A stretch of DNA of 64,000 nt from Apostichopus japonicus. Taxonomy: Eukaryota > Echinodermata > Holothuroidea > Aspidochirotida > Stichopodidae. A program made the position numbers and the translations under genes. The notes beneath the pieces are model-generated. The model saw nothing but the letters and a program-made list of their open reading frames with translations. It had not been told where the DNA came from and did not search any database. The DNA is taken from contig NC_092575.1 of NCBI RefSeq assembly GCF_037975245.1, positions 18,685,841 through 18,749,840 of the forward strand. The letters are read 5' to 3'. Of this stretch, positions 1 through 12,210 are shown piece by piece (the stretch's first letter is position 1; the number at the start of each line of letters is the position of its first letter).

Positions 1-507
1 AATAAATACATGTATACATTTGTGGACTGAGGTGTTTTGAGCAAGTTTAAATGTCATTTGAGGTCAGTTCACCACGTTCTTAAATTTCAATCAAAAAAGT
101 TATGTCTTTTTTTCCGTCAGTATATAGTTCTTCAAAGCACTGTAACTCAGCCATGCGGCTTTATATATTATTGCAAGGTGTTGGGATAAGAACGTGTGGA
201 AGTTTTTGTCATCCGTCGAGTTTGGTCATTTTGTAGGCCTGTTTGGAAAGAATCGTTTTCGGCCACTTTTGTTTATTTCAAAGTTTTATATAGGCCTATT
301 TTATAACTGCACGGAAAATAATACAAAGCTAGAATTAAACTCTTGGTGCATGGTTATATAGTGACATAGCCTTGCTCCCTCATTTTCTACCGAATTAATT
401 TAGTTTTGATATAGGCCTATCTCTCATTTTCAAGAAACGTGTGTTTGTTCAAGTTTGAAGACTCTAAGCATGCATGCATGCTCTCTTAGCGACTTAAATT
501 GACTTAC

Positions 508-595
508 CCTTCAGTGAGAATAAAGTCGCCGTCTTTCAGGACCGGGACGCAATGACGCGGATTAATTTTCAGAAACTCAGGAGAGTGTTGTTCAT
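508..595 (-). CDS. Theta-class GST exon 2, orphan duplicate of gene A exon 2
   Basis: This is an 88-bp exon on the minus strand. An acceptor (TCTCCATAG) and a donor (GAAGG|GTAAGT) are intact. It encodes the end of the thioredoxin-like GSH-binding domain: an EFLKINPR segment, then VPVLKDGDF and LTEG. The length and phase equal those of exon 2 in the complete GST genes in this window. The partner exons 3-5 would lie left of the window on the minus strand, so this may belong to a further, unseen GST gene (A'). Compared with gene A exon 2 at 18266-18353 I see no difference in the coding part. Whether A' is functional cannot be judged from one exon. Confidence 0.8.
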
Positions 596-1365
596 CTATG
601 GAGAAATTATATTTGAACATAACACTTATTTAAACGTTGAAGTTTATTCCACTATAGCGTTGCCCTGTACACATATATAATGTAAAAACATATGTTGCAA
701 GGATGGTCCACCAAGTCCCCTCCCTGCCTCCCCTTCACCGGCTCACTCAGTACTGACCGAAGCTGAAACTGGATTCAGATTAATGAGAACAAAATAATCA
801 GATAGAGGCAGGGTATATAATGCATGGGTTCTGTTGATTGGAAAATCACATCTCGCCCTAGCTTATTTATCACATCCTCGTAACACTTTCTATTTTTACG
901 GTGGGTCGCGCGGGATTTCCCCAGACGTCGACAATTTCTTCTACAGTTTTCGGAGCTTGTCGACGGAGATCGGTGAATTGTTATTATGGTTTTAACATCA
1001 ATCCATAGTCCAAGCTAGCTTTCATTAATTATTATGAGTACGAAGGTAATTAGGCATTGGTAACTGAAGCAGTCGTGACGCATTCCTCAAGGTGAGCCTA
1101 AAAACTTGCGGATCGGCTGCTATAATTGACAATCTTTATGAACCAACTGATAAACAGCGGGAACTTTAAACTGCCATGGCTATGAACCGGTATTTCTGTT
1201 ACTCCTGGAGCCGGGCTGAGCGCGTGTGTAACAGCATCATCACTTTAGCTAAGTTATATGTGCACACAGTAATTATAAACGGAGATGGAAGGACATAGAG
1301 ATTAAATACAACTAACTGAATTGAGATGTTCGTTAAACGCACAACCTCGCGAGGGGAGACTCATT

Positions 1366-1653
1366 CAGGCGCGTAGCCAAGGGGGGGGGGGGGGACGAAT
1401 GGGGCAACCGCCCCCTTTCAGCATATTTTTTTATTTTTTTTTATGATATCGCTAGTAATTTCAAAATAAAAAATGCTTAGATGCAACTAACAAGGCCTGG
1501 AAAGTGTCATTTCCAGCGATCTGGGAGGCATTTTCGGCCAACATTTTCTTGTACGCTTCGCGCCAACACATGGTGGCGCTACGCTTAGGATAGCCTTGCT
1601 ACAGCTGCTACCGTTTTCACCCCTCCCTTGGCAAATTCCTCGCTATGCCCCTG
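1366..1653. mobile_element. hAT-type MITE (288 bp)
   Basis: The ends are CAGGCGCGTAGCC and, on the reverse complement of the right end, CAGGGGCATAGCG. They are flanked by an 8-bp target-site duplication with one mismatch (GACTCATT / GACTCACT). Non-coding interior with a long G run. The interior is related to the MITE at 27574-27951 (shared blocks around TCATTTCC and GGTGGCGCT), so both belong to one family. 8-bp TSDs and CAGnGGCG ends are typical of hAT elements. Confidence 0.85.
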
Positions 1654-2104
1654 GACTCACTAGTATATAACAAACCGCATCAATCCGGATTTTTCATATA
1701 TTAGGAATAATCAGGCAATATACTTATGTTCTTATTCATCCACGATCAATGCCAGTATACGATAACCATATATCAAACCATTACTGAGACAAAACTGATT
1801 CTCCAATAAATGAACTGACTAGCTTACATGCTTTAATTTATTGTCAATATTACATTGAACCAAGGATTTCTGCAAAAACACACACAACCCCCCCCCCCCA
1901 CCACGCACACACGACCCCCCCCCCCCACCCCCGTAACTTACCTATAAACTCGTAGCCTACTCATATATTGGAGCTAATGCAAAAATGACGTACACGTGCT
2001 TTGAGCAGCCTTGTTCTCCAAATACTCTTATTCAGTGACTGGAGGGAAATTTAAACATGTACAATACTCCTATACCGTATACTTAGTGCTGTTGTACTCG
2101 TGCT

Positions 2105-2538
2105 CAGTGTTACCAGAGTTAGCGTTTTTACACTAGATCTAGCGTTTTTAGTCATTTCTGGGGTTCTAGTGCACGTTTTTCTAATTTTGGTAATTCTAGC
2201 GTTTTTTGCCTAACACTAGTTAAATTTACAAAAAATAGACCTTTTTTCAGACAAAATTCTTACTCTAGAGACCCATCCAATTTATTTTGAGTATTTTTGC
2301 CCAATCTTCGGAATTTCCTACCGAAAATTTCCATATTTTTTTCAAATTTTCTGGGTCAGACTATCACTCAAATCAACTATTCAAAATCTACTTTGTGATC
2401 GGTGACCATTCATCCTACGAATCTGTTCTAAATTGACTCGAAACAGCACGAAAGTTAGGGAAACTACCATTTACCGTTTTCTAGGGTTTTATTTTCGCAA
2501 ATCTAGCGTTTTTTCGTCAATTGTCGCTGGTAACGCTG
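2105..2538. mobile_element. hAT-type MITE (434 bp) with AGCGTTTTT subterminal repeats
   Basis: The terminal inverted repeats are CAGTGTTACCAGAG on the left and CAGCGTTACCAGCG on the reverse complement of the right. They are flanked by a perfect 8-bp TSD, CTCGTGCT. The motif AGCGTTTTT (or its complement) recurs near both ends, as expected for subterminal transposase-binding repeats. No coding capacity. Confidence 0.88.
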
Positions 2539-4589
2539 CTCGTGCTGAACATAGAAGCCTGCTAGTATATGCACACCTAACGATTGCTGAAGTGTGCGTG
2601 TATGACAATAATGAATTATCTATAGACATGGGCATATGCGACCTATACCTGCTAGTCTATATGATAGACCTATATATGATACTATATACAATATACTATA
2701 TATATATTATATACCACTTATTATATACTACCGTATCATACCTGAAGACAGATCTATAATATGCTCTTCCACCAGTAAACCAGTTTTCTTTAGAAAGATT
2801 CGAACAGATCTCGATGGACAAGATATCGGATTGTAGTAAAACTGTAGCGCCATGTTGAGTTGAATTCTTCCACCGTATTGAATGTTTACTGAGCTCTGGT
2901 GAAATGCTTCGCACACCAAACACTATTATATTGAACACTGACGCTTCAACGCTTTAGCACACAACGAAGTCTAGGTCAACTAAAAGCTGTATGATTACAC
3001 ACCCTCTGAACATATCGGCGTATACTGTACCACTGTGTGTAAATAAATCTATGTTGTTCAAGTACACACCGGGCAGACACTTGAATCTGCTGTGTCATGC
3101 TTGTGTGATTTAGTTGCAAGAGGGTCCATGAGTTGGTAGTTATGGCTTCTTAAAAAACGATAAGGTCTACATTAGAATGTGTCTTTTTCCTTTTCTTTTT
3201 TTCTCTGGCATGAAGAAAATCCTACTGACTATTTCTGAAAGTTTTGCTCTAAATTCTTACCTTTTTCCAGCGACTTGTCTGCCGGCAAAAGTTTAATTGC
3301 AAAAATAAACCCCTACTTTGAATGGATGTTGTGGGAGTGGGGGGGGGGGTGGTCGGGTTGGGAGGGGATTTTGATCGATGAACTTTAGGATACTGAATCA
3401 GAATAGTCCCAAAATATGTTAGATGGAACTGCGGCCCACAAATGGTCACTTCCTCCAATGATCGCTCAGTCTGAGATATGTTATGCTTAGGCTCAAGGCA
3501 AGTTATTCAGTGGCACATTAATTATAATCAGTTTTCTTGGGGGGGGGGGGGAGGGGGTTGGTGGGTGAAGTGAAGACAGTTTAAGTTTGCAACATTTGTA
3601 TATTAAATCTTTCGGCAATGTTTTCTCTCTGGTCCGCGTTGTAGGGCAACACGCTATAGCTATATATACTGCTTTGTGATCTCCCGTGGCGGTACCAGAA
3701 TAACTGCATGAATGGCACTTCAAAGGTTAATTCACGGCGGAGAGGCTTTAGTTTTGTTTTACCGGAGTCGATTGGAGACTATGGGGGGGGGGGGCAAACA
3801 TCAGTCCGATGGGGAACCTTCCCCAGTCCCTCGTTGCCACCGACCACTAACGGTTTGTTTCAAGTCGAGCTATAACCCAAAACGTGACTAAAAGTATTAT
3901 TCTCCTAAATTTTCACATCAAATCAGGCGGTGTTCAATATGACAGCAATCGTGTGTAAAGCACAAATTTTGGAAGTTGAATTAATTTTTAAGTTTCAACG
4001 CTGCTGGCCGTTCTCGATATGCCAGAGATAAAATGGTCACATGCTGTCCTTTTTGGTTTGCAACCTAAAAAGCAATTACACTGATTGTCAAATTTGGTCA
4101 TTCGCAAACATTGGAAATACATTGTGTTGGTAAACTGAGAAATGTAAAGGCTGGAAATTTGACACAAACTGTAAGATTGTTTACTCACGATTTAAGGACA
4201 GTGTAAATTAATTGTATTTACTTTTGCTTCAAATATTGATTCATCCCAATGTCAATTTAACCGGACAACGTAAATTCGTGTAGGCAATCAACTTATGCCC
4301 CCATCGGCTCTCCGCCAAACAAAAAACAAAAAAAACTTACCGAAATAAAACTTCAAATTACGTACATCATGTACATTTGTTTGCTTCAAGTATAATTTAC
4401 TTCCGGTACAAAACTTATTACCTTAATTTAAATGAACACAGCAAAAAATCAGAATGAAAAAATGCACTGTGGTTTCGATGATGTAACATGAGTAGTTTTC
4501 ATCATTAATCTGACGTAATGTATAGTGAGGGTTTACAATATACATACTAGATCTTAGTAAAACAGTGAAAAACAGTTTGATGTGACAAA

Positions 4590-5265
4590 CAATAAATTCA
4601 CAATGACACAGGCTGTCCTATAATGACCATTGACCGCAACAACAAACTTCTTTTACTAAATGTGATACATCAAACATACTAAATATGACATCTGTCCTTG
4701 TTGAAATATTGTGTAAAACATGGTTTTCACAATTTGACCCCTGGTGAACTCAAACGACCATTGACCTCCGCCCACAAATTAAGGTTTCTTGTACTCAATG
4801 TGGTACAATTACATACCTAATATGCGATCTGTCCAAGCTTCCCATGCGATATTATATTTAGGAAGGTGCGTGTGTACATAAACAGGTAAGAGGGAAGTGA
4901 AGTGTTTAGCATTTTACTTCAAATGACCTTTGACCTCCACCAAAATCAATAGGCTGCTTTTACTCAATGTTATACACCTTCATACTAAGTATGAGATCCG
5001 CCCAATATTGAGATATCATGTTTACAAGGTTGTTATATTTTGACCTCTGATGACCCCAAATGACTTTTACCAAGAACAATAGGTTTTTGTACTCAATGTG
5101 GTTCATATACATATTAAATAGGAGATTTTCCCAAGCTTATGTTCTTGAGATATCGTGTTAACAAGATTTTGACAATTTGACCCCTATGGTGACCCCCAAT
5201 GACCTTTGACCTCCATATAAAAAACGATATGCTTCTTGTACTTAATGTGGTACTTCTACACACCA
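4590..5265. repeat. Tandem repeat array with DR1 (TGACCTTTGACCT) motifs
   Basis: About five diverged units of roughly 130-165 bp each share the order: 'tgacc..tgacc' box, TACTCAATGTGGTA-like box, 'ATATGAGATC' box, 'GATATCGTGTT' box, 'TTTGACC' box. The anchor boxes lie near 4625, 4757, 4924, 5058 and 5200. Two anchors (4924-4936 and 5200-5212) are perfect direct-repeat-1 sites (two AGGTCA half-sites, one-base spacer, minus strand). No coding capacity. Confidence 0.75.
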
Positions 5266-6129
5266 AATATAAATTGGCGACCTTCCCTTCTTCAGATATC
5301 GTGTTTACAAGTTGGGCATCACAAACGCACACACAAACGCCATCATGAATGCAAATTAAGTGTACGATTATCATAGAAACCAAAAAGTCATTGTAGGAAT
5401 TGAATGAAGCTTTCACCACTATAAAATCTCATTGTTAAGGAAGGGTTCAATGGTTATCATGGTTTTGAGACAACTTCTTAAACTGTTCTTTACAATGGTT
5501 CCTGTAACTTAGTCTATGGCAAGAATTTTTTAGTCAAGCATATTCATTAGCATCAGTCCAGAGGAAAGGGTAAGGGTAAAGGGGGAGGGGGAAGGTCTCC
5601 GGGCATCTGGATTCAACTAGGTAGCGGGGTCAAATATGGAAAAAAAATGTATTCTCATTTCAACAATATACTAAAGAAGAAATGAGGATTTCAAATAGGT
5701 TGCCGGGTTAATTACCCATAATGCTTCTCTTACTCATACCATGGCAACCATATCAAAGAAAACAGAGGTAAAGAAAATATATAGTAAAGTCTTACAAATA
5801 TATATTTTATATTATCACTTTTAGATATATTTTCAACAGCTGCATTCATGTTCCAAAAAAGAAATATGAAATTTCCAAATCTGATAGTTTTGTAATATTT
5901 CAGTAAATAGTTGTGACATACACTTGCTGCTCAATTGCTCTTTTTCCCCCTTTTCTTCTTGCTCTCAGTAACAGTATATACAAGAGGTGGTAAAGAGGAG
6001 GTATAACAGGGAAATGTATACAAAGTCCTGGTCCTCGATGCTCATTTTATTAACTGACCTATCGTCTGACAGAAAATGTTTAAATGGTCATTCTGTCATA
6101 GAAATGACCTCTCCGAACCTTCACCAATG

Positions 6130-6375
6130 ATGTATGTATGTATGTATTTTAGATCCTCCTGCAAGCAAGAACTCGCAAAGAAGCCTCATTGGCGTATCAA
6201 AGCCGCAAGCTGACCGAAGTCAGTCTCTTACATTCATATTTAACGTCCATGATTATGAATTGTCAACAACTTTGAACTAGACGACATACATTAATCTGGG
6301 AGTGACGCGAACCGGGGACCTTATGGTTGAAAGGCACCGGCGTTAACCACTGAGCTAACAATCTGAGCTAACACT
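6130..6375 (-). mobile_element. tRNA-derived SINE
   Basis: Read on the minus strand this begins with a tRNA-like head: box A TTAGCTCAGTGGTTAACG, and box B GGTTCGCGTC (one change from GGTTCGAGTC, which is intact in the duplicate at 23894). A short unrelated body follows and the tail is a (TACA)n run at 6130-6150. The Pol III boxes and simple-repeat tail identify a SINE rather than a working tRNA gene, since no cloverleaf 3' acceptor half is present. Confidence 0.8.
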
Positions 6376-6799
6376 CCGACAATCCGATGACAAGAGTTCA
6401 AAACTTGCCTGACTTGAATCCCAACCCCCTGTACATCAATGATGCAATATCTCCTATGGAAGTTTTAACTGGCTGTGGCACATAGATTCACAAACTATTC
6501 CAAAGAAAATTACAGATATAAACGGGTAGTTTATGCAGCGATGGATTTCCTGGAAGAAGGAGAATGCTCAGGACTGTTTGTAGCTGATTTTGAGTACCAA
6601 AGAGGTTTCAAAAGAGAGGGTCATGGCCCCGTAGACCTACTCCCTGGATCTATAGTGTACATGATTAGTGAAAATGCTGGGTTTTCTGATTTCTGAATCA
6701 ATGTAGACTTTATAGTCTCTCAGCTAGATGAGATATGGGTGACCACCCTGCGTCAGCTTACAATCAATACAAAAAGACACCTTCATCATGTATAGAAAT

Positions 6800-7290
6800 T
6801 ATGTTGTAATAATAATAATAATAATAGATAATTTTTAAATAGCGCCAAACAAAATATGAAATAATTCTCGAAGTGCTTAACAAATAATAACAATTATAAC
6901 ATATATGCTTTGGTGAAAAGATACGTTTTGAGTGCTGATTTGAAACCGTTCACAGTATTGCACATTTTTACATGTTCTGGAAGTGAGTTCCACAGGCACA
7001 GTGCACTGGATGGGATCGTTCTCAAGCTGTAAGTCTGTGTTTTTACTCCAGGGATGAGTAACATCAGCGATGAATTAGAGCGAAGTGAGCGTGTGGATGA
7101 TGGTCGGAGCTGAAACAAGTTGGTGAGGTAGCTTGGTCCTACATTGTGCATGCATATGAACACCAGAATTGGCAGAATTGTTTGCATTCCAAACCTTGCA
7201 GCTTCCCCTTAGCCTATCCCATCGTTTAATAAGACACTCCAGAGGGAGGAAGATGTACTTTCGATGGATGAGAGAGGAACACACTCATCA
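6800..7290 (-). mobile_element. LINE 3' fragment (CR1/L2-like ORF2 C-terminus)
   Basis: The minus-strand reading frame 6894-7187 ends with residues typical of the C-terminal tail of CR1/L2-type non-LTR ORF2 proteins: RPSSTRSLRS, KTQTYSLR, LWNSLPEHV, NGFKSALKTYLF. After the stop comes a short AT-rich 3' UTR ending in an (AAT)n run near 6810-6827, which suits a LINE tail. The reverse transcriptase core is absent, so this is a 5'-truncated dead copy. It recurs at 24565-25055 in the duplication. Confidence 0.8.
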
Positions 7291-7476
7291 GACCTGTTTG
7301 CAACAAATACACGTTTTGTACTGAGCATGTCAACTGCAAATGTTAATATCTCGCAAAAAACAGTACCTAGGAACTGAACGGAGATTTATCACCAGGATGC
7401 TTGGAAAATGGACCTCTTGTATCGGTTAAAAAAATATGTTCCCTCAAGACTATCCTCTCTCACGAGAGCCCTATTG

Positions 7477-8681
7477 CTACTTCTGCTTGCCAGTGTATCT
7501 CGGTGGAACCTCCCGGCCGGACAGAGCAAACATTTCCTCTAGCGTCTCTGCCAAGTACGGGGTCAGTGATTCACTTACTCGACAGATCCAGTCCGACAAC
7601 TTTGGGAAACCTTCAAACGGATCTCGATGAAAACATTCCAGAGTAACGATCTGTCAGGATAAAGAAGATGTTCAGCAATTCATCATAAATAAACTAGAAA
7701 TAAAACTCACAAACGGTACAAAAATAGCGACATACTTTAGTGAAACGTTTAGATTTCTTTTACTATTAACTTTTAGTTTACGGTAGTACTCACAATTTGT
7801 TAATACTACTGTGCAGCATTGTCGGTTTGGCTACTTACATGCCAAAAATGCCAACATTTGGCATTTTTCAAATTTCATTGGGCGGAGATAGAAATGTCAC
7901 TTCCAGCCAAACAGCCTTTCGGTGGTTCTTTGTGGACTTTTTTCTTTAATGGTCTACCAATTCAAGAGAAACAGTCGCGGAAAATTCCCATATTGATTTT
8001 GACCATTTCATGTTGGTCAGTCTGACTTTGGACTTACGTGTTGGCAGAAACATTGGATTTGTTTGTTACCACATTTCAATCCCTAATGTTCATCTAAGAG
8101 ACCCCCATAGCAACGAATTGTGAACAAACACAATTCCTACCCATTATACAATGTCAATTGACATTAAAGAAAAACAGAAAATTCGTATTTTGCATTTTTT
8201 CACCCGATTTGGCCGCCAATCTGGGCGGTTGCGTCAGAAAAATCTGGCAACCCTGCTCCTATGTGTTGACATATTCTTTATGACAAACATTTTTCATATT
8301 ACTAACATCCTTTTTTTCCCATCACAAGGAAACAGTATACTGGGAAATCGTTTAACAAAACTAAAAGATTTCCTCCTCTCTGCAATGTGTTTCCAATATG
8401 TGAACAAAATGACAGAAACTCTAAACAAGTCTAAATTATTTATTAAAGACATCCTTAAAAAACATTTCAGGATAAATTTTCAAATGTGACAAGCTCTTCT
8501 TAAGAATATAAAATGTTTACCTCATTTGCAGCAAAGATGTCGGCCACACTTATTTCATTTCCGCAGAGGAATTTCTGATCACCTAAGAATGTCTTCTGGA
8601 CAATATGTGTAATTTTCTTGACATTTAATTCCAGTTTTCCTTTTCTTTGGGGTTATTATGTCCTTTCATCAATGCTTCCCA
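7477..8681 (-). pseudogene. Theta-class GST pseudogene B' (exons 5 and 4 only)
   Basis: This is the duplicate of the 3' half of GST gene B. Exon 4 is at 8521-8681 and exon 5 at 7477-7650, both minus. Exon 5 is open and ends in the same stop as gene B (residues PYLAETLEEMFAL, then GREVPPRY). Exon 4 is 161 bp rather than 162: a T run is one base shorter near 8635 (CAGTTTTCC against CAGTTTTTCC), which shifts the frame. Exons 1-3 have no counterpart up to 12210, where gene A begins, because the duplication ends at 9185 inside the preceding intron. Loss of the 5' half plus the frameshift make this a truncated pseudogene. An unusual splice onto another promoter cannot be excluded from sequence alone. 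Confidence 0.88.
7814..8255. mobile_element. Probable hAT-like MITE in the pseudogene B' intron
   Basis: The left end CAGCATTGTCGG and right end (reverse complement CAGGGTTGCCAG) are weakly matching inverted ends. The flanking octamers CTACTGTG and CTCCTATG agree at six of eight positions. It contains a short perfect palindrome around GCCAACATTTGGC. No coding capacity. The TSD is imperfect, so the boundaries are tentative. The copy is at 25580-26022. Confidence 0.4.
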
Positions 8682-9185
8682 CTGATGTAAAAATAAGAAG
8701 GTTAAATTAAGAACTAAAGCATCTTCAAACTAGACGGAATAATAAAAGTAAGAAAGTAATTAAAATTCAAATTGCAGTAGTTAGGCTTAATATGCATGAA
8801 ATTGAGAGCTGATCCATGATTTGGAAGATGATCAGGGTTAGGTTACCATATTTTTTTTCTAGAGAAACCATAATGAGATGGTGATATGTGGAGATGTCTA
8901 TTTTGAGGGAGTTTCCCTGCACTTTCTGGGAAAACTTGATTTTGAGGGGTAACCTACATGCAAATGGTACCAGATTAGAAGTTAATGATTCAATCCAACG
9001 TACTTTTAATATAATAATTAAAACATAAGGCCAAAAGAATTGTTACTACTTACAAATTTGCATTTCTCAGTGTACTTAAATTAAAGTAGCCAGAGTGTCA
9101 AATGATCATCAAGAGAACTTTGCTACTGAATTTATTACAAATTTGTTAGAACTACCTTACAAATGTGGACATTTTGTAGGTAGTT

Positions 9186-12100
9186 AAAAGTTATTAAAAG
9201 TACTTTTTAAATTTTCCACCACCTAGAAGGGATAAACTCAAAGAAGGAATATCTGTTCGGGTTGACAACAATGTTATGTAATGGATGATACGACAATTGT
9301 TGCCAACCCCCCCCCCCTCCCCCCCCAAGCACACACTCATGCAACTTGCTCAAGTCACCGATTGTTGAAATTAAGTTCAGTGACATATTTCATTCGTTGA
9401 CAGCAAAAGTTCTTGCAGGCTGATGTGGAGGCACATGTGTGAACTTGATTGAAGTTACTCTGGAGGGGTAGCCTACAGTTTTATTTTGCATACAAATAAC
9501 TTATATCGACGTGCCATCACCATGCCACATAAATTCATGACAACCTCATGGTATCAAATTGAATGAATTAAAAACTTAGTAACTTTTCATTCATTGTGAA
9601 AAATGTAGCTTCGGTGTAGTCCCGAATCGTATTGGGGGGGGGGGGGATGCTAAGGCCTAACACTTCGTTCAGATGTAGTATCCAATTGAAAGTTTGGGTA
9701 TCAAAACGAGGACACCAATTGAAATTTGACAGATCATTTTCAGCAGATTTGAACCAACAAATTTCATTATAACCCTCCAAAGAGGTATATATTTCGGGAT
9801 CTTTCTGATTATTGTGCGGAACAAATGTTTCTTTTAAACTGTATTTCTCACACCTGTAATGGGGAAAAAACCAATTACTAGTTGAAAATGTATTCAATCT
9901 TAGAAACACTCTCAAACCCATTTGCGAATCTGAACATAATGGATATTAACAGTGAGGGCGGAAGAACTATAACCTTATAATATTAGTATATTAGCGTGCT
10001 GGTTAATCCGGCCCACGTCGTGTCTTACTGTATTATCTCGGATGATACTTCCTTAGTAATACTCAGTATTAGACTTTGTAAATTGCCAACCAAACGTAAG
10101 AAAAAACGTTATGTGATCCTTTTCCTTCTTCTTTTGAAAGAAAAGTCACGAAAGAAAGAGCTGATTGGCACGAAAACCACTCTTATGCCAGCTCCTCAGT
10201 CCCCTAATTACGTCATCAAGACTGTGATCGTGTGATTATGGCGATGTTATGTGAAATGTGTATCACGGTTCCCTGGGAAGGGAATAGATGTTAAACATTT
10301 ATTATCTTAGCCAAAAGGCCGAGACTGGCCGGGTTACCTTACTTTCAGTTAAACCAGGGCCCGGACACATTAATGTTTTATCCAGCGGTAGAGATGTTTA
10401 TACTTCAAATTCTGTGATATGATGCATGTTGCAAATTCTGGTTGGCAGTGGCGTTGCCAGACATTTCAATCTTGGGGAGCACAGCACTTAATTAGGGGGG
10501 GGGGGCAGAATGTTTATTTGTGAATGCCGTCCTGGGGGAGGGGTCTAAGGTGAGGGGTGTTCCCCTTTTAATTGAGGTTCCTTAGATGCAATCTGGTGCT
10601 GTATTTTGCAAATTTAAGAAAGTTTATGTTCCAAAAAATTTTGGGCTTATTCTGTCCAATATTTATGTTTTTAATTGAAGCAGATAAAGTTTTTGTTTGA
10701 GATTTTTTAACACTAAAAGTCGCATCTGGGGGGACCTGTGGGGCACGATATTTTGGGGGAGTGCACGTGCCCCGTACACATGATCTTTTTTTCGGTGTAG
10801 TGCGTTCGATGAAGGTGTTTCTATAGCACATCGTCCGTGGTGGTATGGTTCCATTTTGTAAGGGGTGCTTGGACGTAAATTGGTACTATACGTAATAATA
10901 TTTAATTCTTTGTTAAAACTACTTTTGTCAGTGAGTTATGTACATATGCTCTCCATCTCGCCATCAATGTTAATTTTTGACAAATGAAAGGGCATGGTTT
11001 AAAAAAATTCTGGTAATTGTTCAAACGAATTAATGAACGATTAACGTATATTTTGCAATAAAATACGGGAGGGCACAGAGAGAAAGAGGGTGTTGGGGGT
11101 GGGGTGAAGGTAATGTCTGAGAACACAAACTCTCAAGACAACGAGAAAAAGAGAAACGAAAGTTGTCTACACAGATGTGAGTACTTTACAGAAATTGAGA
11201 TATATTGTAATTTCTTTTTAAAATGTTCTAAAATAATTCTACGTGTTAGTTGACACATTTATGAATGTATTATGGTTATACATGCACAGAAGGTTATGCA
11301 GCGAGTGGACGAAGAAAGTCTGTTAATATTAATGGTTACTAAAAGTAGGAACTTGAGAGGTTAATTGTCTTCAACAAATTTATCATATGGAATATAATTT
11401 ACCCACTAAAGTAGAAAGAGAAACTGACATTCTTTCGGAATGTAGGAAGCTTGTTTTGTTTGTTGCAAATGTAAATATAAACAAAGTTTTCAGCTTAAAG
11501 AACGCTTCCAAATTTATATCTTAACTTAAAATGTAATACAAAATGTTATCAAACGTTTTGTGACGTCACAGATGGCATAGGCACACGTGTATGTTATACA
11601 CACAGGCAGCAGGAATGTATTTCCTTACTTTAAGCCACCAAAAAGGCACAAGAAACGATGAAGTTAAGCGTAAACTTATGAAACACTTGAAAACGAAGCA
11701 AACTATGTAATAAAATTATATCATTAATACATTAGATTACATTACGTTTGTGCTACATGAAATTGTCTGCATTGGATTCTACCGTTAAATCACATATTAT
11801 TCGCTACAGTTTCGGACACACATGTTTGACGAAAGGAGATGAAGGGGTGGTGGGGGGGGGGGGGTACAGTCCGGGCCCGGGTCAATTATAGGAAGTCTGG
11901 AAGAAAGGATAATGTATTCTCCTTTTCATAAATATAGGAAGAATTGATTAAAATTGAGAGATTTCAAAAACGGGCTCAGTGACCTAAATTATTGTCCCCG
12001 TAGTCCGATCTGGCTCTCGAAAACCCTGCAGGCTGAGGTCAGAAGTTCATTGAAACCTCGCGAAACTCTACTACTACAAATGAAGTGTTATTTAACTATC

Positions 12101-12210
12101 CGTTTATAACGTAACTAAAAATGTAAGTCATATATTTGTCTACATTTCTAAAATTGGCAATAAGAAATACGCCAGATTTTCCGAACTATTATATGTCTGT
12201 CACTGATGGT
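9186..12210. other. Intergenic stretch, no gene recognised
   Basis: This interval lies between the duplication breakpoint and the last exon of GST gene A. It has poly-C and poly-G tracts (9307-9327, 9633-9646, 10496-10505, 11851-11863) and one 117-codon minus-strand frame (9568-9921) that crosses a G tract and resembles nothing I know. It also has a U2-headed repeat (listed separately). The sequence CAGTGGCGTTGCC at 10447 looks like a left end of an hAT-type MITE, but I found no matching right end. Confidence 0.5.
10205..10330 (-). mobile_element. U2 snRNA-like headed SINE-like repeat, copy 1
   Basis: On the minus strand, 10324-10304 reads TCTCGGCCTTTTGGCTAAG followed by AT, matching the conserved 5' segment of U2 snRNA. 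Downstream it departs from U2 and instead matches the body of the copies at 53085 and 54433: a TTCCCTTnCCAGGG hairpin, then TCACACnATCACAG, then a GGGGACTG block. The branch-site recognition region and Sm site of U2 are not present, so this is a U2-derived repeat rather than a U2 gene. Confidence 0.65.

Larger units (their letters stand above)
1..9185. repeat. Segmental duplication, left copy (truncated by window edge)
   Basis: The sequence from the first base to about 9185 recurs almost unchanged, same orientation, at 17759-26948. Differences are scattered substitutions (one or a few per several hundred bases by eye), homopolymer length changes and small indels such as a 4-bp insertion near 22066. 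All MITE, SINE and LINE insertions inside it are shared, so they predate the duplication. The right edge is sharp: the copies agree through GTAGGTAGTT and then diverge. The left edge lies outside the window. The breakpoint falls in the intron between exons 3 and 4 of a theta GST gene, which explains why only the 3' half of that gene is present here. Confidence 0.97.

Noticed and set aside
3249-3458. Minus-strand frame with QSRGLF and a GTAAG donor, tested as a GST exon 1
   Set aside because: No N-terminal beta strand or SQP motif upstream, the frame crosses a G/C homopolymer coding for prolines, and the phase gives a poor join to exon 2.
9568-9921. 117-codon minus-strand frame as a gene
   Set aside because: It runs through a G homopolymer, resembles no family I know, and lies beside the duplication breakpoint without splice partners.
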